The notes: a model not told the origin generated them from the sequence alone. Positions 37,568 through 47,431 are shown, numbered from the stretch's first letter. The stretch: DNA of 59,189 bases from Burkholderiaceae bacterium (GCA_947449305.1 CANFRA010000003.1:1-59189); one strand, 5' to 3'. Program-made: numbers and translations.

Positions 37568-37856
37568 CTTTTACGTTTGGATTTTGAAACTTAAACCCTT
37601 CGTTCAAACCCTCACGTACAAAGTCTAGCTCTGTTCCATCCAAATAAGCCAAGCTCTTTGGATCAATAAATACTTTCACGCCATTGGACTCAAATACCTG
37701 ATCTTCAGCGGCTGGCTCATCTACATACTCCAATTGATAAGCCAAACCAGAGCAACCTGTCGTGCGAACCCCTAAACGCAAACCACACCCCTTACCGCGC
37801 TTTTCTAAATTGCGGTTAACGTGTGCAGCTGCTTTATCGGTAAGGGTGATTGCCAT
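37533..37856 (-). CDS. iscA: Iron-sulfur cluster assembly protein IscA
   Basis: 107-residue A-type carrier with the three conserved cysteines, TTGCSGLAY and DECGCGESF at the C-terminus. It accepts clusters or iron during Fe-S assembly. 12 nt after iscU. Confidence 0.95.
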   Translation of the reverse strand: MAITLTDKAAAHVNRNLEKRGKGCGLRLGVRTTGCSGLAYQLEYVDEPAAEDQVFESNGVKVFIDPKSLAYLDGTELDFVREGLNEGFKFQNPNVKDECGCGESFRV

Positions 37857-37868
37857 AGTTTTGTCTAT

Positions 37869-38255
37869 TTAGACCGCTGGATGTTTTTCTTTGTAATCTG
37901 CAACCGCAGCTTTAATGGCATCTTCGGCCAAGATAGAGCAGTGGATCTTTACAGGTGGCAAAGCCAACTCTTGCGCAATCAGAGAGTTCTTAATCTCTAA
38001 AGCCTGATCCAAAGTCTTACCCTTTACCCACTCAGTAACCAATGAGGAAGAGGCAATCGCTGAACCGCAACCATAAGTCTTGAACTTAGCATCTTCAATC
38101 ACGCCTTGATCATTTACGCGGATTTGCAATTTCATCACGTCGCCACAAGCAGGCGCGCCAACCATGCCGGTACCAACGCTGTCATCGCCCTTTTCAAAAG
38201 AGCCAACATTTCTTGGATTTTCGTAATGATCAATCACTTTATCGCTATAAGCCAT
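37869..38255 (-). CDS. iscU: Iron-sulfur cluster scaffold protein IscU
   Basis: 128 residues, the scaffold on which clusters are built. Ligand cysteines are Cys37, Cys63 and Cys106, with the HscA-binding motif LPPVK at about 99-103. Positions agree exactly with E. coli IscU. Confidence 0.97.
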   Translation of the reverse strand: MAYSDKVIDHYENPRNVGSFEKGDDSVGTGMVGAPACGDVMKLQIRVNDQGVIEDAKFKTYGCGSAIASSSLVTEWVKGKTLDQALEIKNSLIAQELALPPVKIHCSILAEDAIKAAVADYKEKHPAV

Positions 38256-38290
38256 GGTATTCCCTCGTTATTTCTTTATTTAATTATTAT

Positions 38291-39550
38291 TTAGTGTGCT
38301 GCCCATTGAATCGTACTTAAGTCGACTCCGTCTTTAAACATTTCCCACAATGGTGAAAGCTCACGCAACTTCGCAATCTTTTCTTTCACTAACTTGATGG
38401 TGAAATCTACCTCTTCTTCAGTCGTAAAACGACCAAGAGTAAAACGAATCGAGCTATGCGCTAATTCATCATTGCGGCCTAAAGCACGCAATACATAAGA
38501 TGGCTCAAGAGATGCTGATGTACAAGCAGATCCAGATGAGATGGCTAAATCTTTTAAAGCCATTAACATCGATTCGCCTTCAACATAGTTAAAACTGATA
38601 TTGAGGTTATGGGGCACACGGTGATCCATATCACCATTGACATAAACCTCTTCAATATCCTTCAGACCAGCCAATAGGCGATCACGCAAGGCGCGAATGC
38701 GTTTATTTCCTTCAACCATCTCGATACGAGCAATGCGGAAAGCCTCACCCATACCCACAATTTGATGGACGGCTAATGTTCCAGAGCGCATACCGCGCTC
38801 ATGGCCACCACCATGAATCTGAGCCTCAATCCGAATACGGGGCTTACGACGCACAAACAATGCACCAATACCTTTTGGACCATAAGTCTTGTGAGCAGAA
38901 AAGCTCATCAAGTCAACTTTGGTCTTCTCTAGATCGATTTCTACTTTACCGGTTGCTTGCGCGGCATCTACGTGAAGAATCACTCCACGTGAACGGCATA
39001 ACTCACCAATAGCTGGAATGTCTTGCACCACACCGATTTCATTATTGACATACATCACTGAAGTCAAAATCGTGCCAGGCTTCATGGCAGCTTCAAGCTG
39101 TGCAAAGTCAATCAAACCGCTTGGCAATACATCCAAATAAGTCACTTCATAACCTTCACGCTCTAGCTCACGACAAGTATCTAAGGTTGCCTTGTGTTCA
39201 GTCTTCACAGTAATGATGTGATTACCACGATCTTTATAGAAATGCGCGGCACCTTTTAATGCGAGATTGATACTTTCAGTTGCACCACTTGTAAACACAA
39301 TCTCTCGTGGATCAGCATGAACTAATTGTGCAACTTCTGAACGCGCCCACTCAACCGCCTCTTCAGCAGCCCAGCCATAAGCATGACTCCGTGATGCGGC
39401 ATTACCAAACTGCTCACGCAAGTAGGGCAACATTTTGTCAACCACTCTTGGATCAATTGGGGTTGTGGCCGAGTAATCCATATACACCGGAAAGTGCTTA
39501 GGACTAAACATCGGAACCGGTTGCTTTGGAAGGTCTTGCGGTGCGTTCAT
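38291..39550 (-). CDS. iscS: Cysteine desulfurase IscS
   Basis: PLP enzyme that takes sulfur from cysteine for Fe-S clusters and tRNA thiolation. PLP lysine in [12 protein letters not shown] and catalytic Cys in [15 protein letters not shown] are visible. 419 residues; the first ~15 extend beyond E. coli IscS. Second gene of the isc operon. Confidence 0.97.
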   Translation of the reverse strand: MNAPQDLPKQPVPMFSPKHFPVYMDYSATTPIDPRVVDKMLPYLREQFGNAASRSHAYGWAAEEAVEWARSEVAQLVHADPREIVFTSGATESINLALKGAAHFYKDRGNHIITVKTEHKATLDTCRELEREGYEVTYLDVLPSGLIDFAQLEAAMKPGTILTSVMYVNNEIGVVQDIPAIGELCRSRGVILHVDAAQATGKVEIDLEKTKVDLMSFSAHKTYGPKGIGALFVRRKPRIRIEAQIHGGGHERGMRSGTLAVHQIVGMGEAFRIARIEMVEGNKRIRALRDRLLAGLKDIEEVYVNGDMDHRVPHNLNISFNYVEGESMLMALKDLAISSGSACTSASLEPSYVLRALGRNDELAHSSIRFTLGRFTTEEEVDFTIKLVKEKIAKLRELSPLWEMFKDGVDLSTIQWAAH

Positions 39551-39577
39551 GATTTGCTTATAAATGAATAATTACTA

Positions 39578-40147
39578 TTAACTTTGACGCGCCCAATTAA
39601 ATACTGAATTAATTAATGGTGCTTTAGGTGCAACTTCTTTTTTAGCTGCAAGTGCTGGTACTGACTTTTCAGCTTTTGCACTCTCAACTTTGACTTTCTT
39701 CTGGCGCATATCCTGAATCACTACTCCGCGCCCTTCTTGTTGCTGAACCAAGTTACGCAAACTAACCGAGCTTAAGTACTCAACCATTTTGAGGTTGAGG
39801 TTGCTCCAAAGATCATGGGTCATGCAATGGCCATACTCATCTTCGTCGCTATGACAATTACCTTTACCGCCGCATTGAGTCGCATCTAATGGCTCATCAA
39901 CAGCAACAATGATGTCTGCAACGCTAATGGCATCTGCACTGCGTGCGAGGGTGTATCCACCTCCAGGGCCGCGAGTACTCTCGACGATATTGAAGCGGCG
40001 TAATTTGCCGAACAATTGCTCTAGATAGGAAAGGGAGATCTTTTGTCTTTGGCTAATTCCAGCCAAAGTTACAGGTCCATGCGCTTCACGCAGGGCTAAA
40101 TCGATCATTGCGGTTACTGCAAAACGGCCTTTAGTAGTAAGTCTCAT
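39578..40147 (-). CDS. iscR: Fe-S cluster-sensing regulator IscR
   Basis: Rrf2-family regulator, 189 residues. The winged helix (about 1-70) is followed by cluster ligands Cys92, Cys98, Cys108 and His111; E. coli has Cys92, Cys98, Cys104, His107, so four residues are inserted in the cluster loop. A charged C-terminal tail of ~50 residues (KKVKVESAKAEK...) is added. [2Fe-2S]-IscR represses its own operon; two IscR-like boxes lie upstream. Confidence 0.95.
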   Translation of the reverse strand: MRLTTKGRFAVTAMIDLALREAHGPVTLAGISQRQKISLSYLEQLFGKLRRFNIVESTRGPGGGYTLARSADAISVADIIVAVDEPLDATQCGGKGNCHSDEDEYGHCMTHDLWSNLNLKMVEYLSSVSLRNLVQQQEGRGVVIQDMRQKKVKVESAKAEKSVPALAAKKEVAPKAPLINSVFNWARQS

Positions 40148-40198
40148 ATTTCACCTTGGTAATGGATTGTTTATGGACAGCTCATGGTCAGATGGGTA

Positions 40199-40223
40199 AT
40201 ACCCGACCAATCCACTCAACTTT
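40199..40223 (-). promoter_or_regulatory. IscR type 1 box, proximal
   Basis: Read on the minus strand this 25-mer agrees at 21 of 25 positions with the E. coli type 1 IscR consensus, including TTGA at positions 5-8 and GTCGGGTAT at the end. It lies 52-76 nt upstream of the iscR start. Confidence 0.7.
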
Positions 40224-40228
40224 ACCAT

Positions 40229-40253
40229 AATCCCGATCAAATTGCTCGGGAAT
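40229..40253 (-). promoter_or_regulatory. IscR type 1-like box, distal
   Basis: A second 25-mer agrees at about 18 of 25 positions with the same consensus; its core TCCCGA...TCGGGA is a clean dyad. It starts exactly 30 bp from the first box, so both would lie on one face of the helix. Confidence 0.55.
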
Positions 40254-40276
40254 ACCCCCTAAAACCCTTTTAGCAA

Positions 40277-42433
40277 CTAGCCTATGGAGTCTCTGGAGCG
40301 CGCTCCAAAGGCCATTTCTTTTACCTTGGTCAGGCGATCCCGGGTGCTGGCGGCCTTCTCAAATTCCAGATTTTTGGCCTCGGCGTTCATTTGCTTCTCC
40401 AAACGCTTGATTTCACCTGCCAGGTCCTTCTCGCTCATATCCTCATAGCGAGCCCGTTCCTGCTCAATCTGCATCTCGACTCGCTTCTCTTGGACGTCAT
40501 AGACCCCATCAATGATGTCCTTAATCCGCTTTTGGACCCCCTTAGGCTCAATTCCATGGAGCTTATTAAAGGCAATTTGCTTGGTACGGCGTCTTTCGGT
40601 TTCGCCCATTGCCCTGCGCATGGAGTCGGTCACCCTATCGGCATACAAAATGGCTTTGCCGCGAATATTTCGTGCAGCGCGTCCAATCGTCTGAATCAAG
40701 CTGCGTTCAGAGCGCAAGAAACCTTCTTTATCAGCATCCAAAATAGCCACTAGAGAAACCTCTGGAATATCTAAACCTTCGCGCAATAAGTTAATACCCA
40801 CTAAAACATCGAAGACTCCTAAACGTAAGTCCCGCAAAATTTCAACCCGTTCAACAGTATCAATGTCTGAGTGTACATAGCGCACTTTCACACCGTTATC
40901 AGAGAGGTAATCCGTTAATTGCTCTGCCATCCGTTTAGTCAACACTGTTACCAAAACGCGCTCACCTACTTTGACGCGCTCATGAATCTGATCCAACAAA
41001 TTATCAACTTGAGTACTTGCAGGCAATACTTCAATTTCTGGATCAACTAACCCTGTCGGTCTAGCTACTTGCTCAACTACCTTACCTTGGTGGGTATTCT
41101 CATAATCGGCTGGTGTCGCAGAAACAAAAATGGTTTGACGCATCTTGGTTTCAAACTCAGTAAATTTAAGTGGCCGGTTATCCATCGCCGAAGGTAAACG
41201 AAAACCAAACTCCACCAAAGTATGTTTACGCGATTTATCGCCGTTGTACATAGCGTTGAGTTGCCCAATGAGGACATGGCTCTCATCTAAGAACATCAAG
41301 GCGTCATTCGGGAGGTAGTCCACTAAAGTAGGTGGCGCCTCTCCTGGAGAAGCACCAGATAGGTGGCGAGAGTAGTTTTCAATGCCTTTGCAAAAACCCA
41401 ATTCATTGAGCATCTCTAAATCAAACCGCGTACGCTGCTCTAGGCGTTGCGCCTCAACCAGTTTTCCATCTTTAACAAACTCATCTAAGCGGGTGCGCAA
41501 CTCCGTCTTAATCGTTTCAATCGCTTTGAGAACGGTTTCGCGGGGTGTTACATAGTGCGAACTTGGGTAGACCGTAAAACGCGGGATCTTTTGACGAATC
41601 TTCCCAGTGAGTGGATCAAAAAATTGCAAACTCTCCACCACATCATCAAACAATTCAACACGTACTGCCAACTCATTATGTTCGGCCGGGAAAATATCAA
41701 TCGTATCCCCGCGCACTCGAAATACTCCACGCTTAAAATCCGTCTCGTTACGATCGTATTGCATGGCAATTAGTCGCATCAAAATATCGCGTTGACTCAT
41801 CTTGTCGCCAGGACGCAATGTCATCACCATGCTGTGATAGTCGCCAGGATTGCCAATGCCGTAAATTGCAGAGACAGTTGCGACGATAATGACATCGCGT
41901 CGCTCTAACAAACTTTTAGTTGCAGACAGTCGCATCTGCTCAATGTGCTCATTAATGGATGAGTCTTTTTCAATAAAGAGATCGCGCTGAGGAACATAAG
42001 CCTCAGGTTGGTAATAGTCGTAGTAACTCACGAAGTACTCAACCGCATTTTTGGGGAAAAACTCCCTAAATTCGCTATAAAGCTGAGCAGCCAAGGTCTT
42101 GTTCGGGGCAAAAATGATTGCTGGACGCCCCGTTCTGGCGATCACGTTAGCCATGGTGAAGGTCTTTCCAGAACCCGTAACCCCAAGAAGGGTCTGAAAG
42201 GTGAGCCCGTCCTCAATGCCCTCAACTAAGGCTTCGATCGCCTGCGGTTGATCGCCAGCAGGGCTAAAAGGCTGATAAAGCTGATAGGGAGAATCCGGAA
42301 AGCTGACAAATTTGGCAGGGTCCAGATCATGGCCAGCCTCGCCCAATGGGTCGGGAACCGGTTTTTGGGCATCTTCTTTAGCTGTGAAATTCGACGGCGT
42401 TTTCGGGGGCTTAGGGGGCATCTCAGCTATCAT
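40277..42433 (-). CDS. uvrB: Excinuclease ABC subunit B
   Basis: UvrB is the damage-verifying helicase of nucleotide excision repair. 718 residues, with Walker [13 protein letters not shown] (about 80-91), the beta-hairpin region [12 protein letters not shown], helicase motifs up to GRAARN, and a C-terminal UVR motif that contacts UvrC. The N-terminal ~40 residues are a Pro/Lys-rich extension. Confidence 0.97.
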   Translation of the reverse strand: MIAEMPPKPPKTPSNFTAKEDAQKPVPDPLGEAGHDLDPAKFVSFPDSPYQLYQPFSPAGDQPQAIEALVEGIEDGLTFQTLLGVTGSGKTFTMANVIARTGRPAIIFAPNKTLAAQLYSEFREFFPKNAVEYFVSYYDYYQPEAYVPQRDLFIEKDSSINEHIEQMRLSATKSLLERRDVIIVATVSAIYGIGNPGDYHSMVMTLRPGDKMSQRDILMRLIAMQYDRNETDFKRGVFRVRGDTIDIFPAEHNELAVRVELFDDVVESLQFFDPLTGKIRQKIPRFTVYPSSHYVTPRETVLKAIETIKTELRTRLDEFVKDGKLVEAQRLEQRTRFDLEMLNELGFCKGIENYSRHLSGASPGEAPPTLVDYLPNDALMFLDESHVLIGQLNAMYNGDKSRKHTLVEFGFRLPSAMDNRPLKFTEFETKMRQTIFVSATPADYENTHQGKVVEQVARPTGLVDPEIEVLPASTQVDNLLDQIHERVKVGERVLVTVLTKRMAEQLTDYLSDNGVKVRYVHSDIDTVERVEILRDLRLGVFDVLVGINLLREGLDIPEVSLVAILDADKEGFLRSERSLIQTIGRAARNIRGKAILYADRVTDSMRRAMGETERRRTKQIAFNKLHGIEPKGVQKRIKDIIDGVYDVQEKRVEMQIEQERARYEDMSEKDLAGEIKRLEKQMNAEAKNLEFEKAASTRDRLTKVKEMAFGARSRDSIG

Positions 42434-42438
42434 TTGAA

Positions 42439-42457
42439 CTGTGAGTTTTCTTCACAG
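42439..42457. promoter_or_regulatory. Inverted repeat in the uvrB leader
   Basis: CTGTGA-7 nt-TCACAG, perfect 6-bp arms, ending 5 nt before the uvrB ATG. It resembles a CRP-type site but with a 7-bp spacer instead of 6, and CTGT/ACAG spacing does not fit an E. coli-type LexA box. It could also fold as a hairpin in the uvrB mRNA. Confidence 0.4.
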
Positions 42458-42592
42458 CGAATTTAGTACAAACAATGATTTTGCCGTTTTTATTTGGAAA
42501 TAGTTAATTCTGGCCTCTAAAACCATTAATTAAGCCAAATTGAATGGTAATTTATAGCAAAGCTACCTTTAAACCATCATTTTCGACCGCCA

Positions 42593-43792
42593 ATGACTCT
42601 TTTTGCCTCCGTCCAACTAGCCCCTAAAGATCCTATTTTTGGCCTCACAGAAGCCTACGTTGCAGATCAACGTTCTGACAAAGTCAACCTGGGTGTGGGC
42701 GTGTATTACACCGATGAAGGCAAGGTACCTCTTCTCAAAGCAGTGATCAAGGCTGAAGAAGCGATCGTGGCTAAACATTCTCCACGTAGCTACATTCCAA
42801 TTGAAGGCCCAAACCCATACAACAGTGCAGTGCAAAATTTATTGTTTGGCGCCGACTCGACGCTGATCAAAGATGGCCGCGTTGTGACTGCCGAATGCTT
42901 GGGTGGTACTGGCGCATTACGTGTTGGTGCTGACTTTATTAAGCGCCTTAATTTAAATGCGCCCTGCGCTATCAGCAACCCTACCTGGGAAAACCACCGC
43001 GGTATTTTTGAATCTGCGGGCTTTGAAGTTGTGGAATACACCTACTTCGATGGAAAAACTCGGGGTGTTGATTTTGATGGCATGGTGAAATCTCTCGAGT
43101 CCTTCCCAAAGAACACAACTATTCTTTTGCATGCTTGTTGTCATAACCCAACCGGAGCTGATATTACTGAAGCGCAATGGCGTCAAGTGATCGATATCTG
43201 CAAGAACAAGAGTTTGATTCCCTTCTTGGATATAGCCTACCAAGGCTTTGCAGCCGGCATTGAACAAGATGGTATTGCGGTTCGCCTCTTTGCTCAGTCT
43301 GGCATGTCTTTCTTCGTATCGAGCTCTTTCTCTAAATCATTTTCACTCTATGGTGAGCGTGTCGGTGCTCTGTCCATCGTGACACAAAGTAAAGATGAAT
43401 CTACTCGCGTACTTTCACAATTAAAGCGTGTGATTCGCACGAACTATTCCAACCCCCCAACTCACGGCGCTGCCATTGCTGCTGCCGTTTTAAATTCTCC
43501 TGAATTACGTAAGCTTTGGGAAGATGAGTTAGCAGAAATGCGTGATCGTATTAAAGCAATGCGCCATGGCCTCGTTGAAAAACTGGCTGCTGCTGGCGTG
43601 AAACAAGATTTTGCTTTTATCGAACAGCAACGTGGAATGTTTTCTTACTCAGGCTTAACGGCCGAGCAAGTTGAACGCTTACAGAAAGAAGATGGTATTT
43701 ATGCCCTCTCTACTGGACGCATTTGTGTTGCGGCGCTCAATACCAAAAATATTGATAAAGTAGCCAAAGCAATCGCCCGCGTTTTAGGATAA
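42593..43792 (+). CDS. tyrB: Aromatic amino acid/aspartate aminotransferase
   Basis: Class I PLP aminotransferase of the AspC/TyrB group, 399 residues. The PLP lysine lies in SSSFSKSFSLYGERVG; NPTGADIT and the arginine near the C-terminus (STGRICVAAL) bind substrate carboxylates. It links glutamate/2-oxoglutarate to aromatic or aspartate pools; TyrB versus AspC specificity cannot be read from sequence alone. Divergent from uvrB over 159 bp. Confidence 0.88.
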   Translation: MTLFASVQLAPKDPIFGLTEAYVADQRSDKVNLGVGVYYTDEGKVPLLKAVIKAEEAIVAKHSPRSYIPIEGPNPYNSAVQNLLFGADSTLIKDGRVVTAECLGGTGALRVGADFIKRLNLNAPCAISNPTWENHRGIFESAGFEVVEYTYFDGKTRGVDFDGMVKSLESFPKNTTILLHACCHNPTGADITEAQWRQVIDICKNKSLIPFLDIAYQGFAAGIEQDGIAVRLFAQSGMSFFVSSSFSKSFSLYGERVGALSIVTQSKDESTRVLSQLKRVIRTNYSNPPTHGAAIAAAVLNSPELRKLWEDELAEMRDRIKAMRHGLVEKLAAAGVKQDFAFIEQQRGMFSYSGLTAEQVERLQKEDGIYALSTGRICVAALNTKNIDKVAKAIARVLG

Positions 43793-43823
43793 CAAGCGGA
43801 TATACAGAATTACAGGAGCTAGA

Positions 43824-45116
43824 ATGCTATATCAGTTACACGAGTTCCAAACAGCCTTACTTCAGCCGCTCAGCTCATGGGCGCGAGCAGCCTCTGAGGC
43901 ATTTATCAATGCCTCTAATCCGGCATCCATGGTTCCAGGATCGGAGCGTTTAGCTGCTAGTTACGAACTTCTTTATCGCCTAGGTAAAAACTACAAAAAA
44001 CCTGAATTTGGTATTCGCGCAGTACAAGCACATGGTCAAGAAGTAGCTATCCATGAAAGAACGATTGTTGCAAAACCTTTTTGTAATCTAGTTCGCTTCA
44101 AACGCTTTTCAGATGATGTAGAAACCATTAAGAGCCTCAAGGATGATCCCGTTGTATTGGTAGTGGCTCCGATGTCTGGACACCATGCCACCTTGTTACG
44201 CGATACCGTTCGCACTCTATTACAAGATCACAAGGTTTACATTACCGACTGGATTGATGCACGTAACGTTCCAATTGAAGATGGTGAGTTTGGTCTGGAT
44301 GATTATGTTCACTATATCCAAGAGTTTATTCGTGCGATTGGTGCGAAAGATTTGCATGTCGTATCGGTTTGTCAGCCTACCGTTCCAACATTAGGCGCCA
44401 TCTCTCTGCTGGCTTCTGCTGGTGAAGAAACCCCTGCCTCCATGATTATGATGGGCGGCCCAATTGATGCCCGCAAATCACCGACTGCTGTAAACAATCT
44501 GGCTGAACACAAGTCTTATGATTGGTTCGAAAGCCACGTTATCTACAAAGTGCCGCCAAATTACCCAGGCGCTGGTCGCAAGGTATATCCAGGCTTCTTG
44601 CAACACACTGGCTTTATTGCCATGAACCCACAGAACCACATGCAATCGCATTGGGACTACTTCCAAAATCTGGTACGTGGCGACGAACAAGATACTGATG
44701 CGCACATTCGTTTCTATGACGAGTACAACGCGGTATTGGATTTAGATGCCAAGTTCTACTTAGATACCATTAAGACTGTTTTCCAAGATTACGCTTTACC
44801 TAATGGTACTTGGGAAGTGGCTGGTGATCTAGTGAAGCCTCAAGATATTAAGAAGACTGCACTGCTTACTATCGAGGGTGAGCTTGACGACATCTCCGGA
44901 AGTGGACAAACCCGCTCGGCACATAACTTGTGTGTTGGCATTCCAAAAGAGCATAAAGCTCACTACGAAGTTGCTGGCGCAGGTCACTACGGCATTTTTG
45001 CTGGTCGTCGTTGGCGCGATAAAGTTTATCCAAAGATTAAATCTTTCATTCGTGAGCATCAAGTTGCACAGAAAAGAACTAAAGCAAGACCTCCTAAATT
45101 AGAAGGCTCTAACTAA
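43824..45116 (+). CDS. phaZ: Intracellular polyhydroxyalkanoate depolymerase
   Basis: Mobilises stored polyhydroxybutyrate inside the cell. 430 residues, alpha/beta hydrolase fold; the nucleophile is Cys183 in VSVCQPTVP, the same position as in the Ralstonia PhaZa enzymes, and the His of the triad lies in GAGHYGIFAGRRW. An AGGAG 5-6 nt before the ATG supports the start. A terminator follows. Confidence 0.92.
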   Translation: MLYQLHEFQTALLQPLSSWARAASEAFINASNPASMVPGSERLAASYELLYRLGKNYKKPEFGIRAVQAHGQEVAIHERTIVAKPFCNLVRFKRFSDDVETIKSLKDDPVVLVVAPMSGHHATLLRDTVRTLLQDHKVYITDWIDARNVPIEDGEFGLDDYVHYIQEFIRAIGAKDLHVVSVCQPTVPTLGAISLLASAGEETPASMIMMGGPIDARKSPTAVNNLAEHKSYDWFESHVIYKVPPNYPGAGRKVYPGFLQHTGFIAMNPQNHMQSHWDYFQNLVRGDEQDTDAHIRFYDEYNAVLDLDAKFYLDTIKTVFQDYALPNGTWEVAGDLVKPQDIKKTALLTIEGELDDISGSGQTRSAHNLCVGIPKEHKAHYEVAGAGHYGIFAGRRWRDKVYPKIKSFIREHQVAQKRTKARPPKLEGSN

Positions 45117-45126
45117 GCATCAATGA

Positions 45127-45152
45127 GTGGGGGCCAAGGCCCTCACTTTTTT
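45127..45152 (+). terminator. Terminator of phaZ
   Basis: GTGGGGGCC-AA-GGCCCTCAC stem (one G-T pair) followed by TTTTTT, 10 nt after the phaZ stop. Confidence 0.85.
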
Positions 45153-45168
45153 AGCCCACTATCTCGCA

Positions 45169-45861
45169 ATGAAAACCAACCAAGCGAACGAACTTGCTGA
45201 TCGCTTAGAGGATGCACTTCCTCAAACCCAATGCACTAAATGCGGCTATCCCGATTGCCGAGGCTACGCAGAAGCAATGGCCAGTGGTGAGGCTTTGCCC
45301 AATCGTTGCCCGCCAGGAGGCGTCGACGGAATTGCGCGTCTGAGCAAACTACTCATTCCAATTTATCCACAAGATGCTTTTGCGCTTCACCCCACAATTG
45401 ACCCCGAATGCGGTATTGAGCGTCCCAGACCAGTAGCTTTCATCGATCCACAGAAATGTATTGGCTGCACCTTATGTATACAGGCTTGTCCTGTAGATGC
45501 CATTGTGGGCGCATCAAAGCAAATGCATATCGTTTTAACGGAGTGGTGTACGGGTTGCGATCTTTGCATTCCGCCATGTCCAGTAGATTGCATCAGCATG
45601 ATCGATGTCACGGGCGATCAAACAGGCTGGAACGCCTGGTCAACAGACCTAGCAGATATTTCACGTCAGCGTTATCACGACCGTGAGCAACGTCTCGATA
45701 GAGAGCAAAAAGATAATGATGAGCGTTTAGCCAAAAAAGCTGCGGCTAAATTAATAGCAGTGAATGCTGATACCCCAACATCAGATGAGAAAAAGAAAGA
45801 GCAAGAGCGTAAACGCGCCATTATTGCTGCTGCAATTGTACGTGCTCAGCAAAAGAAATGA
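45169..45861 (+). CDS. Soluble RnfB-like ferredoxin, orphan
   Basis: 230 residues from the ATG at 45169 (an upstream GTG at 45127 lies in the phaZ terminator). A [4Fe-4S] FeS domain (CTKCGYPDC ... NRCPPGG) precedes two more [4Fe-4S] motifs (CIGCTLCIQACP, CTGCDLCIPPCP). This is the RnfB/RsxB domain order, but the N-terminal membrane helix is missing and a charged helical tail of ~70 residues is added. No other rnf genes are near. It overlaps nth (ATGA), whose product also carries a [4Fe-4S] cluster. Confidence 0.88.
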   Translation: MKTNQANELADRLEDALPQTQCTKCGYPDCRGYAEAMASGEALPNRCPPGGVDGIARLSKLLIPIYPQDAFALHPTIDPECGIERPRPVAFIDPQKCIGCTLCIQACPVDAIVGASKQMHIVLTEWCTGCDLCIPPCPVDCISMIDVTGDQTGWNAWSTDLADISRQRYHDREQRLDREQKDNDERLAKKAAAKLIAVNADTPTSDEKKKEQERKRAIIAAAIVRAQQKK

Positions 45862-46517
45862 TGAATCCTAAAAAACGGCGTGCTTTTTTTGAGCAACTCA
45901 AAGCCAACAATCCCAAGCCGACAACTGAACTTGAGTACAACTCACCATTTGAGCTCCTCATTGCAGTATTACTTTCAGCACAGGCGACTGATGTATCAGT
46001 TAATAAAGGTACGAGCAAACTCTTTAAGGTTGCCAATACACCTCAAGCCCTTTTAGATCTTGGCGAAAAAGGAGTGAAGCCCTATATTCAACACATTGGT
46101 TTATTTAACTCTAAAGGCAGGCATATTCAAGAAACCTGCCGTCTACTACTCGACAAACATCAAGGCAAGGTTCCGCAAACGCGTGAAGAACTAGAGGCTT
46201 TGCCAGGGGTTGGTAGAAAAACAGCCAACGTGATTCTCAATACTGCCTTTGGTCAACCTACTATTGCTGTTGATACGCATATCTTTAGAGTTTCTAATCG
46301 CACCGGCTTAGCACCCGGTAAAGATGTGGTGAAAGTTGAAGAGCAACTACTGAAGCGTGTACCTAAAGAGTATTTACTAGACGCACATCATTGGCTTATC
46401 CTGCATGGTAGATACACTTGCAAGGCACGTAACCCAGATTGTGCTCAGTGCATTGTTGAGCCTTTGTGCAGCTTTAAACAGAAAACTGGCAAAGGAAAAG
46501 TTCGTGGCGATATTTAA
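45858..46517 (+). CDS. nth: Endonuclease III
   Basis: DNA glycosylase/AP lyase that removes oxidised pyrimidines. 219 residues: helix-hairpin-helix LPGVGRKTANV with the catalytic Lys, the catalytic Asp in VDTHIFR, and the C-terminal [4Fe-4S] motif C-x6-C-x2-C-x5-C (CKARNPDCAQCIVEPLC). Start overlaps the preceding gene's stop (ATGA). Confidence 0.96.
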   Translation: MMNPKKRRAFFEQLKANNPKPTTELEYNSPFELLIAVLLSAQATDVSVNKGTSKLFKVANTPQALLDLGEKGVKPYIQHIGLFNSKGRHIQETCRLLLDKHQGKVPQTREELEALPGVGRKTANVILNTAFGQPTIAVDTHIFRVSNRTGLAPGKDVVKVEEQLLKRVPKEYLLDAHHWLILHGRYTCKARNPDCAQCIVEPLCSFKQKTGKGKVRGDI

Positions 46518-46935
46518 TCCAACTCGAGAAGAAGTGCGTCGCTTTTTCTGTGATACCTGGAAGAAGAAAACTGCAGGCCACATTCTGGATCCCATGGAAA
46601 CTCTCGCAAGCGATTGGATGGCGCAGCACCCTGAATATCACATACTGCTTGGAGATGCCGAAGCTGCGCTAGCCCAAGACTACACACCAGAACGTGGGGA
46701 AACGAATCCTTTCCTACATCTGTCGATGCACCTCTCTATTAGTGAGCAGATTTCGATCGATCAGCCGCCTGGAATTAAAGCAATTGCAGACAAACTATCC
46801 CAAAAGCTAGGATCAATGCATGAAGCACAACATCTCATCATGGAATGTTTAGGGCAATTGATGTGGGAAGCACAGCGCGAAGGCCAATCGCTGAATCCAG
46901 AGAAGTATCTCGAGGCTCTAAAAAAACTGGTTTAG
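46504..46935 (+). CDS. DUF1841-family protein
   Basis: 143 residues starting at GTG 46504 (VAIFNPTREEVRRFF), preceded by AGGA at 7 nt; a longer frame from 46405 lies inside nth and is rejected. Conserved betaproteobacterial family with a Leu/His-rich helical part (HLSMHLSISEQISID) and no known function. It overlaps nth by 14 nt, and its stop overlaps the end of the convergent HIT gene by 4 nt. Confidence 0.85.
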   Translation: MAIFNPTREEVRRFFCDTWKKKTAGHILDPMETLASDWMAQHPEYHILLGDAEAALAQDYTPERGETNPFLHLSMHLSISEQISIDQPPGIKAIADKLSQKLGSMHEAQHLIMECLGQLMWEAQREGQSLNPEKYLEALKKLV

Positions 46936-47372
46936 ATTAGAGATGCAATCTCAGCTTTGATAGCCTTTGGTAACTCGGCCGCTTTCCTGCTTCGGTCTAC
47001 CAAAATAGCCTTTGGAGTTTCTTGAGCTCTTGATGACCAAGCCGACCCTGGATAGAAAGCGTCATCCTTAAATCTAGGAATCACATGCCAGTGAATATGG
47101 GGAACCATATTGCCTAGTGCAGCAATATTGACCTTATCGGGATGCATGATATGGCGTATTGCCTCTTCCACAGCAAATACCAATGTCATCAGGTGCTCGC
47201 GCTCACCATAGGTCAAATCAGTCATCTCTGCTACATGACGATTCCAGATCACCCTACAGAAACCTGGCAGATCGGGATCATTCACAAGGATGACACGACA
47301 GTCATCACCGCGCCAAATCAGCTGCCCCTCTTCAGGTTTGAGTTCGTCTTTACAAAGTACGCAATTAGTCAT
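46932..47372 (-). CDS. HIT-family nucleotide hydrolase/transferase
   Basis: 146 residues with the histidine triad HIHWHV (92-97) that defines the family, and CVLCK at the N-terminus, which may bind zinc together with a later His. Members hydrolyse nucleotide phosphoramidates or dinucleoside polyphosphates. No operon partner. Confidence 0.9.
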   Translation of the reverse strand: MTNCVLCKDELKPEEGQLIWRGDDCRVILVNDPDLPGFCRVIWNRHVAEMTDLTYGEREHLMTLVFAVEEAIRHIMHPDKVNIAALGNMVPHIHWHVIPRFKDDAFYPGSAWSSRAQETPKAILVDRSRKAAELPKAIKAEIASLI

Positions 47373-47388
47373 GGGAAGAATGTATACG

Positions 47389-47431
47389 AAAACGGCATCT
47401 AAGTCACCCTTGTGAGGTAATTTAGATGCCG
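47389..47431 (-). terminator. Terminator of aceA
   Basis: 10-bp perfect stem CGGCATCTAA/TTAGATGCCG (47393-47402, 47422-47431) enclosing a second small hairpin (TCAC/GTGA). On the minus strand it is followed by TTTT. It lies 46 nt after the aceA stop. Confidence 0.7.

Larger units (their letters stand above)
40148..40276. other. iscR leader and upstream region
   Basis: Between uvrB (3' end) and iscR (start). Besides the two IscR-like boxes it holds a short palindrome CTAAAA-CCC-TTTTAG at 40259-40273, which lacks the GC stem of a proper uvrB terminator. Confidence 0.5.

Noticed and set aside
40391-40753. 120-codon open frame opposite uvrB
   Set aside because: Lies wholly within the conserved UvrB C-terminal region on the other strand; no family resemblance.
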